This document shows positions 10,301 to 19,673 of a DNA stretch of 64,000 nt, piece after piece (positions within the stretch are counted from its first letter, which is position 1; every line of letters starts with the position of its first letter). The notes under the pieces are model-generated. The model worked only from the letters and a program-made list of their open reading frames with translations. It was not told the origin of the DNA and made no database searches. The stretch lies in assembly GCA_016926855.1 (NCBI GenBank), contig JAFGNT010000012.1, forward strand, positions 1-64,000, read 5' to 3'. The position numbers and the translations under genes were made by a program. This DNA is from Methanomicrobiaceae archaeon (GTDB lineage Archaea > Halobacteriota > Methanomicrobia > Methanomicrobiales > Methanomicrobiaceae).

Positions 10301-10337
10301 TCGCATCTACGAGCAGGTAGTGTCGGGAACCGGCTAA
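7311..10337 (+). CDS. hsdR: Type I restriction endonuclease subunit R
   Basis: 1008 aa; N-terminal nuclease region (SLDLAVFVNGIPIFTAELK), HSAGSGKSNT Walker A, IIDEAHSSQSG. Confidence 0.95.
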   Translation: MTVTVSEADFEETIARTLTGDLPPTLDEENPFVNPSFHYHQRSSADYDRDLCFIPDDLCAFIYATQAGEWEKLKRQRGADTRRAFLRRVQSEIEKRGTIDVLRKGIRDLGCTFHLAYFKPNSTLNVTHRNLYLQNVFSVVRQLHFSSRSEQSLDLAVFVNGIPIFTAELKDPLTGQTVEHAIRQYRRDRDPKEPLFAYGRCLAHFAVDPNLAYMTTHLKGGKTTFLPFNRGDPYDSVHPEQNPNNPHGYDTAYLWEEVWNTESVLDILEHFVHEVEERDENGKKTGRKLLFPRYHQLNAVRRLILHARSNPTGESYLVQHSAGSGKSNTIAWLAYYLTSLYDNTDQRLFDSIIVITDRRVLDQQLQDTIRQFEQVKGVISTISGRKAKGLSEALSENKDIIVVTVQTFPHAIAEIVRRPGNRFAVIIDEAHSSQSGRSARSVREVLSPKTLEEAVFLEEPEMDDEDLINSQIESYLKRTQRPPNVSFFAFTATPKQKTLELFGRRNRMGNFEPFHLYSMHQAIAEGFILDVLKNYTTFKVYFNLLKKIADDPQYPKRKATALLRSYVDLHEHAINKKCEIILDHFSHEVMHRIGGQAKAMIVTRSRLHAVRYKRTIDRLIRENKLPFKALVAFSGEVPDPDIHETFTEGGMNGFPDRQTAAEFKKSENRLLIVANKYQTGFDQPLLHTMYVDKKLSGVAAVQTLSRLNRIHPRKSETLVLDFANDASEIEKSFAPYYETTLLDKPTDPNRLYDLQYQLDQASLYTSDEVEAFGNEYFAPKGRQEMLHTIIRPVAENYTHLAKEDRETFKKTLRQFVNLYAFLSQIITFQDIPLEKYYQFARYLQKALPKEHERLPVDVLENIDMDSYRIQETSSGKILINADGTLKQPDEGLLHPLPEEKAPLSEIIQYINENYGTDFTNKDKLAYFADDMEKRLIANTTLRQTFNPEINSKENVRIAFNNFFEDTLIEMLSTNKEIFKKINDDEAFARLFKGYMFSRIYEQVVSGTG

Positions 10338-10395
10338 CTCCCGGTGAGAAGATTATGAGTATATCATGAAAGCGGCGGAGACATCGAGAGATTGA

Positions 10396-10656
10396 TCAAA
10401 TGTTGGGAGAATCTGGAGTCAGCATACTATTTTTTAATCCTATAATCGCCGTTATCAAGTAGAAGCTAAACATCAGCATCAGATATCGATTTTCATCTGC
10501 ATACGAAAAAGCAAGCCATATCAAATTCCCCACTATCCAGCAGCCAAACCCCGCCCGCCGGATGCCCCGGGCCTTTGCCGTCACCAGCACGGCCCCCGCC
10601 ATACCGAGCACAACCGCGGGCCCCTGCAATAAATCAAAAAAGAGAGGGGGCACCAT
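10396..10656 (-). CDS. Small membrane protein
   Basis: MVPPLFFDLLQGPAVVLGMAGAVLV...; ATG directly after the upstream primase stop (10658). Confidence 0.55.
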   Translation of the reverse strand: MVPPLFFDLLQGPAVVLGMAGAVLVTAKARGIRRAGFGCWIVGNLIWLAFSYADENRYLMLMFSFYLITAIIGLKNSMLTPDSPNI

Positions 10657-10657
10657 C

Positions 10658-13603
10658 CTACCGCACCCCCTGTCCTTTATTCCACTCCCGCACCAGCCTC
10701 CCGTAACACTCCTCGCAGATCGCGCTGTGATCACCGGCCGAATGGAACACCGCTTTTCCTTCGCCGCAGATCCGGCACGTGCCGAGCTCGACGCCCGTTC
10801 GCACAAACGCCCGGTGGTCGAGCACGCCGGGGAGCGGCCGGGCCCGGGCCGTCGTCTTCCCGCCTTTCGCCCGCGTCAGGCAGGTGTAGCAGAGGTACTC
10901 CGGCGGGTCGCCCGAGCCCTTCCGGAGTGAGGAGACCGGACCGCCGCCGCAGACGTGGCATGGCTCGTCCTTCATCACCGGGAGCGGGAGGTAGTCGGCC
11001 GGGTTGAGGGCTCCCCGCTTTGCAGCAGGCGGTCTGCTGCCGCCATCTTTGCGGATCGTGCCGGAAGCCGATCCGGCGACGTTCAGGCCACCGCGAGGGG
11101 AGTGCGGCCCTTTCTGCGGAGATGGTTTTTGGTTTACAGCATCCGGCAGAACACAGACACCCACCCACGCACCGCCGGGCTCACCACCCGGCTTCCGTGT
11201 GCTCTCTAACTGCTGTATAGTACTATCATGTACTGTACGTCTCTCCAGTACAGGGGAAGGGAGAGAAGAATCCGGGCCGTCCTGCCGCTCGCCGTCTTTG
11301 CGGTCCGTGCTGCAATCCTGCGCCAAACCCGCTGCAGTGTTGCAATCGTTCGCGAGCCAGATCCCCGGCCCGGCGATCCATTCCCGGTACACCTCCGTAT
11401 CGAACGAGAAGTGGTGCTCCCGCCGCCGGACCGTGTAGCCGATGCAGTCCTCCGCGACCGTCGCATCCACGAAGGAGACCGCCGGGCACTTCGAGAGCAG
11501 CCCCGCGTACTCCGCCCCCCGGCTCGCATACCCGTGGAGGATGCGGTAGGTCTGGTAGTAGGTGAGCCCCGTCGCCTGCTGGAGCTGCTTGATGGTGAAG
11601 ACCTCCGCCCCCATCGCCGAGACCGTTTCGAGGGCCGCCGCCTCGTTCTTGGTAAGCTTCGTCTCCTGCCCACCGGTCGCCCCGTTCAGCGAGGCGTAGA
11701 GCTCGACCGCGACATCGAAGTCCTCCCGTGTCGCCAGGATGCAGAGCTCGCCCGACGCCGACGGCACCCGCTCGCGCTGCAGGCACCGGAGCAGGGCGTG
11801 GCACTTGATGAGGTCGAAGAGGATGCCGGGGTTCCGGCGGTTCGCGGCGTTCGAGAACTGGATGCGGGTCGCGAACGGGATAGTGACGTGGATGAGCCGC
11901 TCCTTGAGGACGGCCCATATCGCCCGGCAGACGTGCACCTCCCGGGAGACCGTCCCCGCTTCCGGGCCCTGCTCCTCGCTCGTCTTGAGGTGGGTGAGCA
12001 CGGCCGCGTCCTGCTCCTTCGAGTCGTCGATCCAGACTGTGAGCATCCGGTTCATCACCTGATCGTCGCCGACGTTCTCGACCTTCGCGAGCCACCAGAC
12101 ACAGCGCGGAGGAATTGTGCAGACCCGGAGCTGCCGGTCGGTGGTGAGCGTCCGGTGCTCGATGGGCTCTTTGAAGTTCGCGGTCGAGGACTTGAGGAGT
12201 TCCTGCAGGTCCTCGGAGAGGGTCACGTCGTCGAAGAGCAGCACGGTGCCGGGCCGGAGGGCGTCGTGGTAGAAGAGGGCCTTGTTCGAGACCGTGCCGG
12301 TGAGCCGGTACTCCTCGGGGAGGAGGGAGAGCATCGTCTTGCAGGCGTGGGTCTTGCCCTTGCCGGAGTTGCCCGAGATGGCGACGTGGAGGCCGCGGGT
12401 GTTCGCGACCTGCTGCGAGGCGACCGACATGATGAGGCACGTCGCCACCGCCGTATCGCCGACGTGATCACGGTGGAAGGCCTCGAGCATGAAGGCAAGC
12501 GGGTCGCCCTCCCGGAGAATCGCAAGGACCCGTTCCCGGCAGCGGTCGGTGGCCGCCGGGTCCGGGGCGGGGGGAGGCGTAAGTGTCTCCTCCTTCTTCT
12601 TCTGCGTCCGCTTCTCCCGCGGCTCGTAGCGGCCCCGGAGCTCGGGCCACCGCTGGCTGCCGCCGCCGCAGGAGGCGTGGTGGCACCCGGCAAAGACGGC
12701 GCCGTTTCCGAACTGGATGGCGAACGCTCCGTCCCGGTGGGCCGATGAGAAGGGGCAGTCCTCGAGGACGAAGAGGGTGCCCCCCTGCCAGGGCTTCTCG
12801 TCGGCGACGCCGAGGCCGTGGTCCCGGAGCCAGGTGCGGAGGTCGATGCCGGCGCCGGATTGTTTCGGGGGTGCGGGCTCCCTCGGGAGGAGGTCGGCGA
12901 GCCGCCGGAGCTGCTCGTCGGAGACCACGGCCGCCTCCTCCGGCACCCGGATCAGCCGGGCCGTCCGGTGGGGCCGCTCGGGGGTGTGGTCGCCCTTCTT
13001 CGAGGTCGTGCCGTAGAGCTTCCAGATCCGGGCGGCGTTGTAATTCGCGGTATCGACTGTGACGCCTGCGCCGGAGAAGAGGGCGTCGAGGGTCGTGAGG
13101 CAGGCCTTCACGAGTGCCGTCGCCGCCTCGTCGTTGTCCAGATCGATCCGGTAGAGCAGGTGGGCCCCGTTCCCGGAATCGGCGAGGACCGGGGCGGGGA
13201 AACCCTGCTCCGAGAGCCACCCCGCGATCCGGTCGGCCCGGGCGAGTGCTGCAGCGTGCTCCTCCTCCGAGGACGAAACCCCGCTCGGCCGGACCGGGTC
13301 GAGGTCCACCGGGAGCCACCGGCGCCGGATGATGTCGGCGTCGGCAGTGGTCGAGTCCTTCCTCCCGAGCTTCATCTTGATCCGGTTTGCCCGGCGGGAG
13401 AGGAGGGCCGGGTTCACCGCGTTGAGGGTGACGTAGACGCCCTGCACTTCGTTGAGCCGGTCGAGGAAGCGGGCCTTCTCTGCGAGTGCAGCGTGGTCGT
13501 CGAAGTAGCCGGAGTGGGTCGCGTAGTCGGCGAGCGCCCGGACCTCGACGACCCCGCCCTCAGGGAAGAGGACCGCGAGGGCCCGCGTGATCTCGTCGGT
13601 CAC
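10658..13603 (-). CDS. Primase-helicase (AEP PrimPol + P-loop helicase + zinc motifs)
   Basis: AEP motifs LPVDLDP, SGNGAHLLY, VDTANYNAARIWKLYGT; Walker A SGNSGKGKTH; VLLFDD; C-terminal CxxC clusters. Confidence 0.85.
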   Translation of the reverse strand: MTDEITRALAVLFPEGGVVEVRALADYATHSGYFDDHAALAEKARFLDRLNEVQGVYVTLNAVNPALLSRRANRIKMKLGRKDSTTADADIIRRRWLPVDLDPVRPSGVSSSEEEHAAALARADRIAGWLSEQGFPAPVLADSGNGAHLLYRIDLDNDEAATALVKACLTTLDALFSGAGVTVDTANYNAARIWKLYGTTSKKGDHTPERPHRTARLIRVPEEAAVVSDEQLRRLADLLPREPAPPKQSGAGIDLRTWLRDHGLGVADEKPWQGGTLFVLEDCPFSSAHRDGAFAIQFGNGAVFAGCHHASCGGGSQRWPELRGRYEPREKRTQKKKEETLTPPPAPDPAATDRCRERVLAILREGDPLAFMLEAFHRDHVGDTAVATCLIMSVASQQVANTRGLHVAISGNSGKGKTHACKTMLSLLPEEYRLTGTVSNKALFYHDALRPGTVLLFDDVTLSEDLQELLKSSTANFKEPIEHRTLTTDRQLRVCTIPPRCVWWLAKVENVGDDQVMNRMLTVWIDDSKEQDAAVLTHLKTSEEQGPEAGTVSREVHVCRAIWAVLKERLIHVTIPFATRIQFSNAANRRNPGILFDLIKCHALLRCLQRERVPSASGELCILATREDFDVAVELYASLNGATGGQETKLTKNEAAALETVSAMGAEVFTIKQLQQATGLTYYQTYRILHGYASRGAEYAGLLSKCPAVSFVDATVAEDCIGYTVRRREHHFSFDTEVYREWIAGPGIWLANDCNTAAGLAQDCSTDRKDGERQDGPDSSLPSPVLERRTVHDSTIQQLESTRKPGGEPGGAWVGVCVLPDAVNQKPSPQKGPHSPRGGLNVAGSASGTIRKDGGSRPPAAKRGALNPADYLPLPVMKDEPCHVCGGGPVSSLRKGSGDPPEYLCYTCLTRAKGGKTTARARPLPGVLDHRAFVRTGVELGTCRICGEGKAVFHSAGDHSAICEECYGRLVREWNKGQGVR

Positions 13604-13950
13604 GGGGGTGCCTCCCAGTCGGGGACGAGGGGAAAGAGGGGGGCCGAGACCGCCTCTCCCCGGGCAACCCGCTGCAGCGAGACGAGCGGGATGATGAAGT
13701 GGCCGGCGGTGGTGTGGAAGAGAACGGCCCGGCCTGCCCGGTTGATCGCGGCGTGGCCGACGATGGCGACCTCCACCGCCTCGCTGCCGTCATCTCTCCG
13801 CACCCGCCGTGCATCGGTGACGGGAGTCACCCGGCCGGTGAAGAGGAGATTGCGCACCTCGTCGCTCGCGAGCACGAAGCGTTCGCCCCCGATGCCGAGG
13901 AAGAGGTCGCCCTGCTCCCCGTGGGTGATGGTGCCGGGCTCCTCACTCAT
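13600..13950 (-). CDS. Hypothetical protein of element replication operon
   Basis: MSEEPGTITHGEQGDLFLGIGGERFVL...; overlaps start of primase gene by 4 nt. Confidence 0.6.
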   Translation of the reverse strand: MSEEPGTITHGEQGDLFLGIGGERFVLASDEVRNLLFTGRVTPVTDARRVRRDDGSEAVEVAIVGHAAINRAGRAVLFHTTAGHFIIPLVSLQRVARGEAVSAPLFPLVPDWEAPP

Positions 13951-14128
13951 CGCGGCCCGCCTCCTGTGCGTGTGTCCGTATCCGGATCGCGTAGCCGTGG
14001 CCGCCGGTCCGGGTGACGGTGATCTCCGCGATGGTCCCGCCGAGCCGGTGGATCTCCGTCGAGAGGGCCTGCGGGATGAGGTAGAGCGGGACCGGGCCCG
14101 CTGCATGCTCCTGGCTCATCGGCCGCAC
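13943..14128 (-). CDS. Small hypothetical protein
   Basis: 61 aa ORF overlapping the downstream gene by 8 nt. Confidence 0.5.
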   Translation of the reverse strand: MRPMSQEHAAGPVPLYLIPQALSTEIHRLGGTIAEITVTRTGGHGYAIRIRTHAQEAGRDE

Positions 14129-14373
14129 CTCCCGGCCGAAGACATTTTTATGTGGTCATACTGCCGAGTACTTGTGGCGGCCTGGTGCAGGGTGCTGTGA
14201 ACATTACTGTTTGCCGGGCTGCCGCCGCAATGTGCTCTTCTCTCGTCTGTTTCGTCTGCAAGAATCCAGATACCCTTCGTGATCATCAGTCTCCCGATTC
14301 CCGTGTAGAGCGGGTACTGCTTCTCGAAGGCGTCGATGTCTGCTTGCGTTACTTTTCGTGGTTTTCGGTACAT
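14116..14373 (-). CDS. Small hypothetical protein
   Basis: 85 aa ORF in tight operon arrangement. Confidence 0.45.
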   Translation of the reverse strand: MYRKPRKVTQADIDAFEKQYPLYTGIGRLMITKGIWILADETDERRAHCGGSPANSNVHSTLHQAATSTRQYDHIKMSSAGRCGR

Positions 14374-14589
14374 AGGGATACCTCGTAGTGTGGTTTCTCG
14401 TGGTCTGTTCAGTTCGCGCTGGCCCGGACAGCGGAAGGCCCCTCACTTATCTGAGAAGAACGGCGGCCCTGTGAAGCGAAATGCAGGCCGTCGGAGGGGC
14501 CGGTGTGCCGGTCAACGCTTGATGAAAGATGAGAAAAGGGGAGATATAAAGGTGGAGGGGGGTTTTTGAAAGTGGTTCTCTCTCTCTCT

Positions 14590-15756
14590 CTATCTTATTA
14601 ATCTTTCATTCATAAGTATGTCAAAAAAATCAAAAATGCATGTATATACATAAGAAAGGTAATAATCTTGAAATTTTTCCGATTTTTTTTCGATAGAGGT
14701 TGATTTGAAATTCAAATTAATATAGCTTGCAAAGCTTTCATCAAAGAAAATGATATTTGAAAAGATAATTTTTCTGGCTTCATCCAAATCAAGACTGTGA
14801 ATATTACTTAAATATTGTTGGTGTTTCCAACTAAAATATAATTTAATTTCTTTTCGCAATGAAGTCAGTATATCTGGATGATCCTTTTCAATTATATTTT
14901 CAAGGGATACAAATACCATTAGAGGATCCCTTGTTGCGGGGGATTCGAGATTGAAAATGTTTACTGTATTAAAAGTTCCTCGACCTTTAATTAAAAATCC
15001 AGAAGATGCATGTATCAATTTTGGAAGATTTGTAGTTCCTATAACGTCTGACACTATTTTATTTAATTCTGGGGAATTGTTTGTCGTTTCGAGAAAATTC
15101 TGAAATTCCCACGGATTAATGCTTTGAATGTTTTGAACGATGAAGGTGTTTAATGATTTTTGAATTTTTTCTGTTATATTCTTCTGATAACTGGGGATAT
15201 ATAGTTGAAAAAATCCCGACATTAGACTAATCATTGAAATCACTCCAAGAAATAGCAAAAAATCGAATTCTTGAGGCAATACAACTAATTCCACCGATTG
15301 ATATATTATATAAGCAATCCCGAAAAATGCTGTCCAAAATAAGGTTGCAATGAATAAATCATTCAGTACATTAAAAAAAAGATATCGTGAAAACAAAAGA
15401 AATACGTTCCAAAATCCAATTAAATATTCAATTTTTTTCTTTTTCTCATTATTATCAATCGTTTGATCTTGATTTTGTACTTTGGTTGAATTTGAGCCAA
15501 ATTTTAACAATAAATTTGTTTTAATCACTGAAAAAGAGAGAAACATCCCTATAATATAGATTGATAAAGCCACAATGCCAAAGGCTCTAATATTGAAAAA
15601 ATATTCGAAAATTAAAATATTGAGAAAATTCGCGAGAATAAAACTTAATTTTGGTAATATTTGAGCCAATTCTTTGAAGGTTTGATTTCTTATTAAATTT
15701 TGTATATGAAAGTCTTCAGGTCCAAAATCTCGTATCCTCTTGAAATATGCGGACAT
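14590..15756 (-). CDS. AT-rich multi-spanning membrane protein, cargo gene
   Basis: 388 aa, several hydrophobic helices, strong composition shift from flanking genes. Confidence 0.75.
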   Translation of the reverse strand: MSAYFKRIRDFGPEDFHIQNLIRNQTFKELAQILPKLSFILANFLNILIFEYFFNIRAFGIVALSIYIIGMFLSFSVIKTNLLLKFGSNSTKVQNQDQTIDNNEKKKKIEYLIGFWNVFLLFSRYLFFNVLNDLFIATLFWTAFFGIAYIIYQSVELVVLPQEFDFLLFLGVISMISLMSGFFQLYIPSYQKNITEKIQKSLNTFIVQNIQSINPWEFQNFLETTNNSPELNKIVSDVIGTTNLPKLIHASSGFLIKGRGTFNTVNIFNLESPATRDPLMVFVSLENIIEKDHPDILTSLRKEIKLYFSWKHQQYLSNIHSLDLDEARKIIFSNIIFFDESFASYINLNFKSTSIEKKSEKFQDYYLSYVYTCIFDFFDILMNERLIR

Positions 15757-15852
15757 TATATTTATATTTACATATTACTGAAAAAAATTTGCGATCATAT
15801 AAAATTATGATCAATTTTAGTATTTCTACTTGATTCGGTTGAAATATCTTGT

Positions 15853-17082
15853 TTAAATCTCCCCCTTCCGCATTTTCTCCTCAATCAACTCGTTCAACAA
15901 CTTCTTCACCAGCTCCGGGTTCGCGAGCACATCCTTCGCCATCTCTTCCTGCGTCACCGCACCGTCCTCTGAGAGCGACCGGCCGCAGGTCATGCAGTAG
16001 ATGCCCTTCGGTGGGTTGATGGTCCGGCAGTGCGGGCACTGCACCGGCTCAAGCAGGCCGTCATCCTGCGTCTCCTTCGGCACGATGCCATACTGGCCGA
16101 GCACTTCCTGGTCGATGTCATTCCCTGAGAGGTGGGCGTAGGTCGCGAACATGTTGGTGTTGATATTGCCCCACATCATCAGCTTGATCACCGACTCCTT
16201 CATGCCCTGGTTGATGAGGTGGGTGATCCGGGAGTGGCGGAAGATGTGCGGGGTGACCTTCTTCGTGATCCCGGCCCGCTTTGCGAGCTTGTAAAGGTGC
16301 TGGTAGATCGTGCCGTGGGCCAGCGGCTTGTGCTGGTGGGTGATGAAGACGAGGTGCTTGCCCGTCGGTTCGTGGGGGTAGTCCTGCCGCCATGCAGCGA
16401 GGTAGGGCTGTGCGAGCACCAGCCGGACATAGCGCTGCTGGTGGCATTTGGTGTCGTCGATGGTGAGCACGAGGCCGTACTCGTCGAAACGGATCCGGTC
16501 CCATGTCAGCCGGGCCAGCTCCCCGATCCGGCACCCGGACTCGTAGAGCAGCGCCACGAGGGCCCGGTCCCGGGAGGAGAGGGAGGCCCTGATCAGTGCC
16601 TCGATCTCTTCCTTTGTGAGCAGCTGCTCGGGGAGCTTGGTGTTCCGGTCCACCCGCGGGGGCCGGATCTTCTGGACCTTCTCCCTCGGCACGTCGGCGT
16701 AGCCGTTGTCGATCATCCAGAGGTAGAACCTCTTGAGAAAAAGGATGTAGTCGTGCAGGGTGTTCTGCTTAAACGGCCTGCCTTTGATGTTCGTCCCGGC
16801 CTTGATGGTCGCGATGGCCCGGTAAATCTCCCCGATGGTGTTGGAGCGGTAGGGCCCGATGAACCGTCGCCAGTTGACAAGGTGCGAGGTGATCTTGTTC
16901 ACCCGGACCTGGCCGATGCCCTGGGAGGCCTGCAGCTCGGCGATGAATTCGTGGATGAGATTTACATCGTCCTGGGTGAGCAGCTTGTTAGCGATCCCGT
17001 TTGCGATCGACCTGCTTGCATATTCTGACTTGATGAGATGAAACTCTCGATCTGACTGGGTGGGTGCTGTGAATGTTCCCAT
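15853..17082 (-). CDS. Tyrosine recombinase/integrase with C-terminal zinc ribbon
   Basis: ALLYESGCRIGELARLTWDRI...TPHIFRHSRITHLINQG...YAHLS; CPHC...CMTCG; adjacent to tRNA 3' end. Confidence 0.93.
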   Translation of the reverse strand: MGTFTAPTQSDREFHLIKSEYASRSIANGIANKLLTQDDVNLIHEFIAELQASQGIGQVRVNKITSHLVNWRRFIGPYRSNTIGEIYRAIATIKAGTNIKGRPFKQNTLHDYILFLKRFYLWMIDNGYADVPREKVQKIRPPRVDRNTKLPEQLLTKEEIEALIRASLSSRDRALVALLYESGCRIGELARLTWDRIRFDEYGLVLTIDDTKCHQQRYVRLVLAQPYLAAWRQDYPHEPTGKHLVFITHQHKPLAHGTIYQHLYKLAKRAGITKKVTPHIFRHSRITHLINQGMKESVIKLMMWGNINTNMFATYAHLSGNDIDQEVLGQYGIVPKETQDDGLLEPVQCPHCRTINPPKGIYCMTCGRSLSEDGAVTQEEMAKDVLANPELVKKLLNELIEEKMRKGEI

Positions 17083-17145
17083 GAAAGGAAGGTCAGAAGA
17101 TGAGTATATAAGGATTTAGGAGCAGAATTGAACCTGAATAAGGAA

Positions 17146-17218
17146 TGCTGCTATGGGGATTTGAACCCCAGTCGTCGGCGTGAAAGGCCGACATGATTGG
17201 CCCCTACACTATAGCAGC
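17146..17218 (-). tRNA. tRNA-Glu (UUC)
   Basis: 73 nt cloverleaf: GCTGCTA/TAGCAGC acceptor, TCGGC-CTTTCAC-GCCGA anticodon arm, GGGGTTCAAATCCCC T arm. Confidence 0.95.
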
Positions 17219-17342
17219 CCGAAATGAGTTAGGTGCCTTACAGTATACGCCGGATTCTGATAAATAGGTTATGGAACGGGTGCCGAAATCCCCCTCCGGC
17301 GGGCCGGGATTCTGGAAAATAGGAAGGGAATAGGGGGCCGAT

Positions 17343-18212
17343 TCAGGGATAAATTTCCGTTCCCTCGTTGTCGGCGATGGTCCGGAAGGAGGCCATCAGC
17401 TGCTTCGTGATGGGGCCGGGTTTACCATTCCCGATCGATCTCCCGTCAATGAGCGTGATGGGGGCGACCTCGGCGGCGGTGCCGGTGACAATGACCTCGT
17501 CGGCGGTGTAGAGGTCATAGTAACCGAGGTTCTGCTCCTTCACGATCAGGCCGAGGGTCTCTGCGATCTCGAGCACGACCTGCCGGGTAATCCCCCGGAG
17601 GTTGTTGAGGGTCGGCGGAGTGATCATGACGCCGTTTTTCACGACGAAAATATTGTCGCCCGAGCCTTCCGAGACGTACCCGTTCGTGTCGAACATGATT
17701 GCCTCGTCGCCTCCCTTGTAGTTCGCCTCGATCTTTGCGAGGATGTTGTTGAGGTAGTTGAGGCTCTTCACGTTCGGAGGCAGCGATTCGGCGGGGTTTC
17801 TCCGTATCGAGACGCCGACCGCCGTCAGCCCTTTCTCGTAGAGATCGCCGTACATGGCTCCCCATTCGATCGCGATGCAGATAACCGTCGGTTTCGGACA
17901 CTTGGTCGGGTCGAGACCCATGGTGCCGACACCGCGGGTGACGATGGGACGGATGTACGCGTCTTTCAAGTCGTTTCTGCGCAGTGTCTCGAGAATGGCC
18001 TCGGAAAACTCCTCCTTGGAGATCGGGATCTTCAGGTCGATTGTCTTTGCCGAATCGTACAGGCGGTCAAGGTGCTCCTGAAGGCGGAACACGCGGCCAT
18101 TGTAGGCGCGGACTCCTTCAAAAACCCCGTCGCCGTAGAGAAGGCCGTGATCGAAAACCGACACCTTGGCTTCGCCCTCGGGGACGAACGCTCCGTCAAG
18201 GTATATGAGCAT
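17343..18212 (-). CDS. ilvE: Branched-chain amino acid aminotransferase
   Basis: [37 protein letters not shown]... class IV aminotransferase. Confidence 0.93.
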   Translation of the reverse strand: MLIYLDGAFVPEGEAKVSVFDHGLLYGDGVFEGVRAYNGRVFRLQEHLDRLYDSAKTIDLKIPISKEEFSEAILETLRRNDLKDAYIRPIVTRGVGTMGLDPTKCPKPTVICIAIEWGAMYGDLYEKGLTAVGVSIRRNPAESLPPNVKSLNYLNNILAKIEANYKGGDEAIMFDTNGYVSEGSGDNIFVVKNGVMITPPTLNNLRGITRQVVLEIAETLGLIVKEQNLGYYDLYTADEVIVTGTAAEVAPITLIDGRSIGNGKPGPITKQLMASFRTIADNEGTEIYP

Positions 18213-18299
18213 ACATAATCTGTAATCTTCATGATAGGTATTGTTTGCGTTCTGCAACGCCTGAGGTGGTGCCGTACCGGAGATCCTGTGGTGCCCCGC

Positions 18300-19673
18300 T
18301 CAGTTCCCCATCCGGCAGTTGTCCGTGAACCGGGCGAGCATCCCCCTGCTCGCGACCGGGTGGAGGTGCGTGTAGCTTGCCTGTGTACGACGGATCACGG
18401 CGCCGTCGAAGGTGTCTGTGATGCCTTTCCCCCGGGTGAGGCGGTAGGCATAGTGCGTGTCCGGTGCAAGGCGCACGTCGGTGTGGTGGAACTCGTGGCC
18501 GGCGAACCGGGCGGCGCCGAGGGGGCTGGTTTCGTCCGAGATACCTTCGACATACCCGATCACACGCCGGGAGGGCATCCGCGTCTCACCCGCAAAAACA
18601 CCGCACATCGCATACGCCTCGTCGCGGTCACGCCCCTCGAAGCCCTTTCTCAGGACGATACGGCCGGTGAGGTACAGGAGGCCGCCGCATTCCGCGTAAA
18701 TCGGTACCCCTGCCTGTGATGCCCCGAGAATCGCCTCCCGCATGGAATCGTTCGCTTCGAGCTGCTTCGTGAAGAGTTCGGGATAGCCGCCGCCGAGAAT
18801 ATACCCGTCCGCATCGGGCAGCCGGTCGTGGATCGGGCTGAACGGCACCGGTTCGGCGCCGAGGGAGGTGAGCATGTCGAAGAGGTCCGCGTAATAGAAG
18901 TTGAACGCCTCGTCGACCGCGATCCCGATGCGCACGTCGGCGGGTGCGGCCTCGTAGATCGGCGGTGTGCCGGGGGGGATGGAGATGTCGCCCGCGAGTG
19001 CGAGGAGAGCGTCGATGTCGACATGGCTGCCGATGATGTCCACGACCGATCCGACGCGCTCAAGGAAGGTGTCGCTGCCCTTTCCCTCGAGGTAGGGGAC
19101 GAGGCCGAGGTGGCGCATCGTGAGCCTCATCTCTTCGCTCCTCGGGATGGCACCGATGACGGGAATGCCGCAGTAGTGCTCAATGGCGCGGACCGCCTTT
19201 TCCCGGTGCGTGTCGCTCCCGATGTTGTTGAGGATGACGCCGCGGATCTTCACGCCCGGGTCGAAGGCGGCGAACCCCTTCACGATTGCAGCGGCGCTCC
19301 GTGTTATGCTGGCGGCGTTTACGACAAGGATGACGTTCAGGTCGAGTTTTTTTGCGATATCAGCGGTCGTCCCCCGGTCGTTGAGTGCTTCCGCGCCCTC
19401 GAAGAGGCCCCGCACGCCCTCGACCAGAACGAAGTCGGCGCCGGCACAGCCGTACGAAAAGATATCCCGGATCTGCCCGCTGTCGAGGACGAAGCTGTCA
19501 AGGTTCCGGCACGGCCGTCCCGTCACCCCGGTGAGGTACGAGGGGTCGATATAGTCCATGCCCACCTTGAAGGTCTGCACCGCCATCGTCCGGGCGAGGA
19601 GTGCCGAGAGGGCGAGCGTGATGCTTGTCTTTCCGCTCCCGGAGCGGTCCCCGGTGATCAGGAGCCCCTTCAT
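18300..19673 (-). CDS. cfbB: Ni-sirohydrochlorin a,c-diamide synthase (CbiA-like)
   Basis: ITGDRSGSGKTSITLAL..., glutamine amidotransferase YAECGGLLYL; context with cfbD/E/A. Confidence 0.88.
   Translation of the reverse strand: MKGLLITGDRSGSGKTSITLALSALLARTMAVQTFKVGMDYIDPSYLTGVTGRPCRNLDSFVLDSGQIRDIFSYGCAGADFVLVEGVRGLFEGAEALNDRGTTADIAKKLDLNVILVVNAASITRSAAAIVKGFAAFDPGVKIRGVILNNIGSDTHREKAVRAIEHYCGIPVIGAIPRSEEMRLTMRHLGLVPYLEGKGSDTFLERVGSVVDIIGSHVDIDALLALAGDISIPPGTPPIYEAAPADVRIGIAVDEAFNFYYADLFDMLTSLGAEPVPFSPIHDRLPDADGYILGGGYPELFTKQLEANDSMREAILGASQAGVPIYAECGGLLYLTGRIVLRKGFEGRDRDEAYAMCGVFAGETRMPSRRVIGYVEGISDETSPLGAARFAGHEFHHTDVRLAPDTHYAYRLTRGKGITDTFDGAVIRRTQASYTHLHPVASRGMLARFTDNCRMGN

Larger units (their letters stand above)
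1..17146. mobile_element. Integrated element/provirus at tRNA-Glu; left end outside the window
   Basis: Integrase adjoining tRNA 3' end, self-replication genes, own TBP, R-M, cargo; left attachment site not found in the window. Confidence 0.75.

Noticed and set aside
11228-12748. 506-aa plus ORF
   Set aside because: Antisense to the primase-helicase; low-complexity R/G/P composition
12818-14200. 460-aa plus ORF
   Set aside because: Antisense to primase N-terminus and small operon genes
14577-14594. (TC)n tract as a phase-variable promoter or CRISPR-like repeat
   Set aside because: Simple microsatellite downstream of the cargo gene stop; no evidence of function beyond marking a composition boundary
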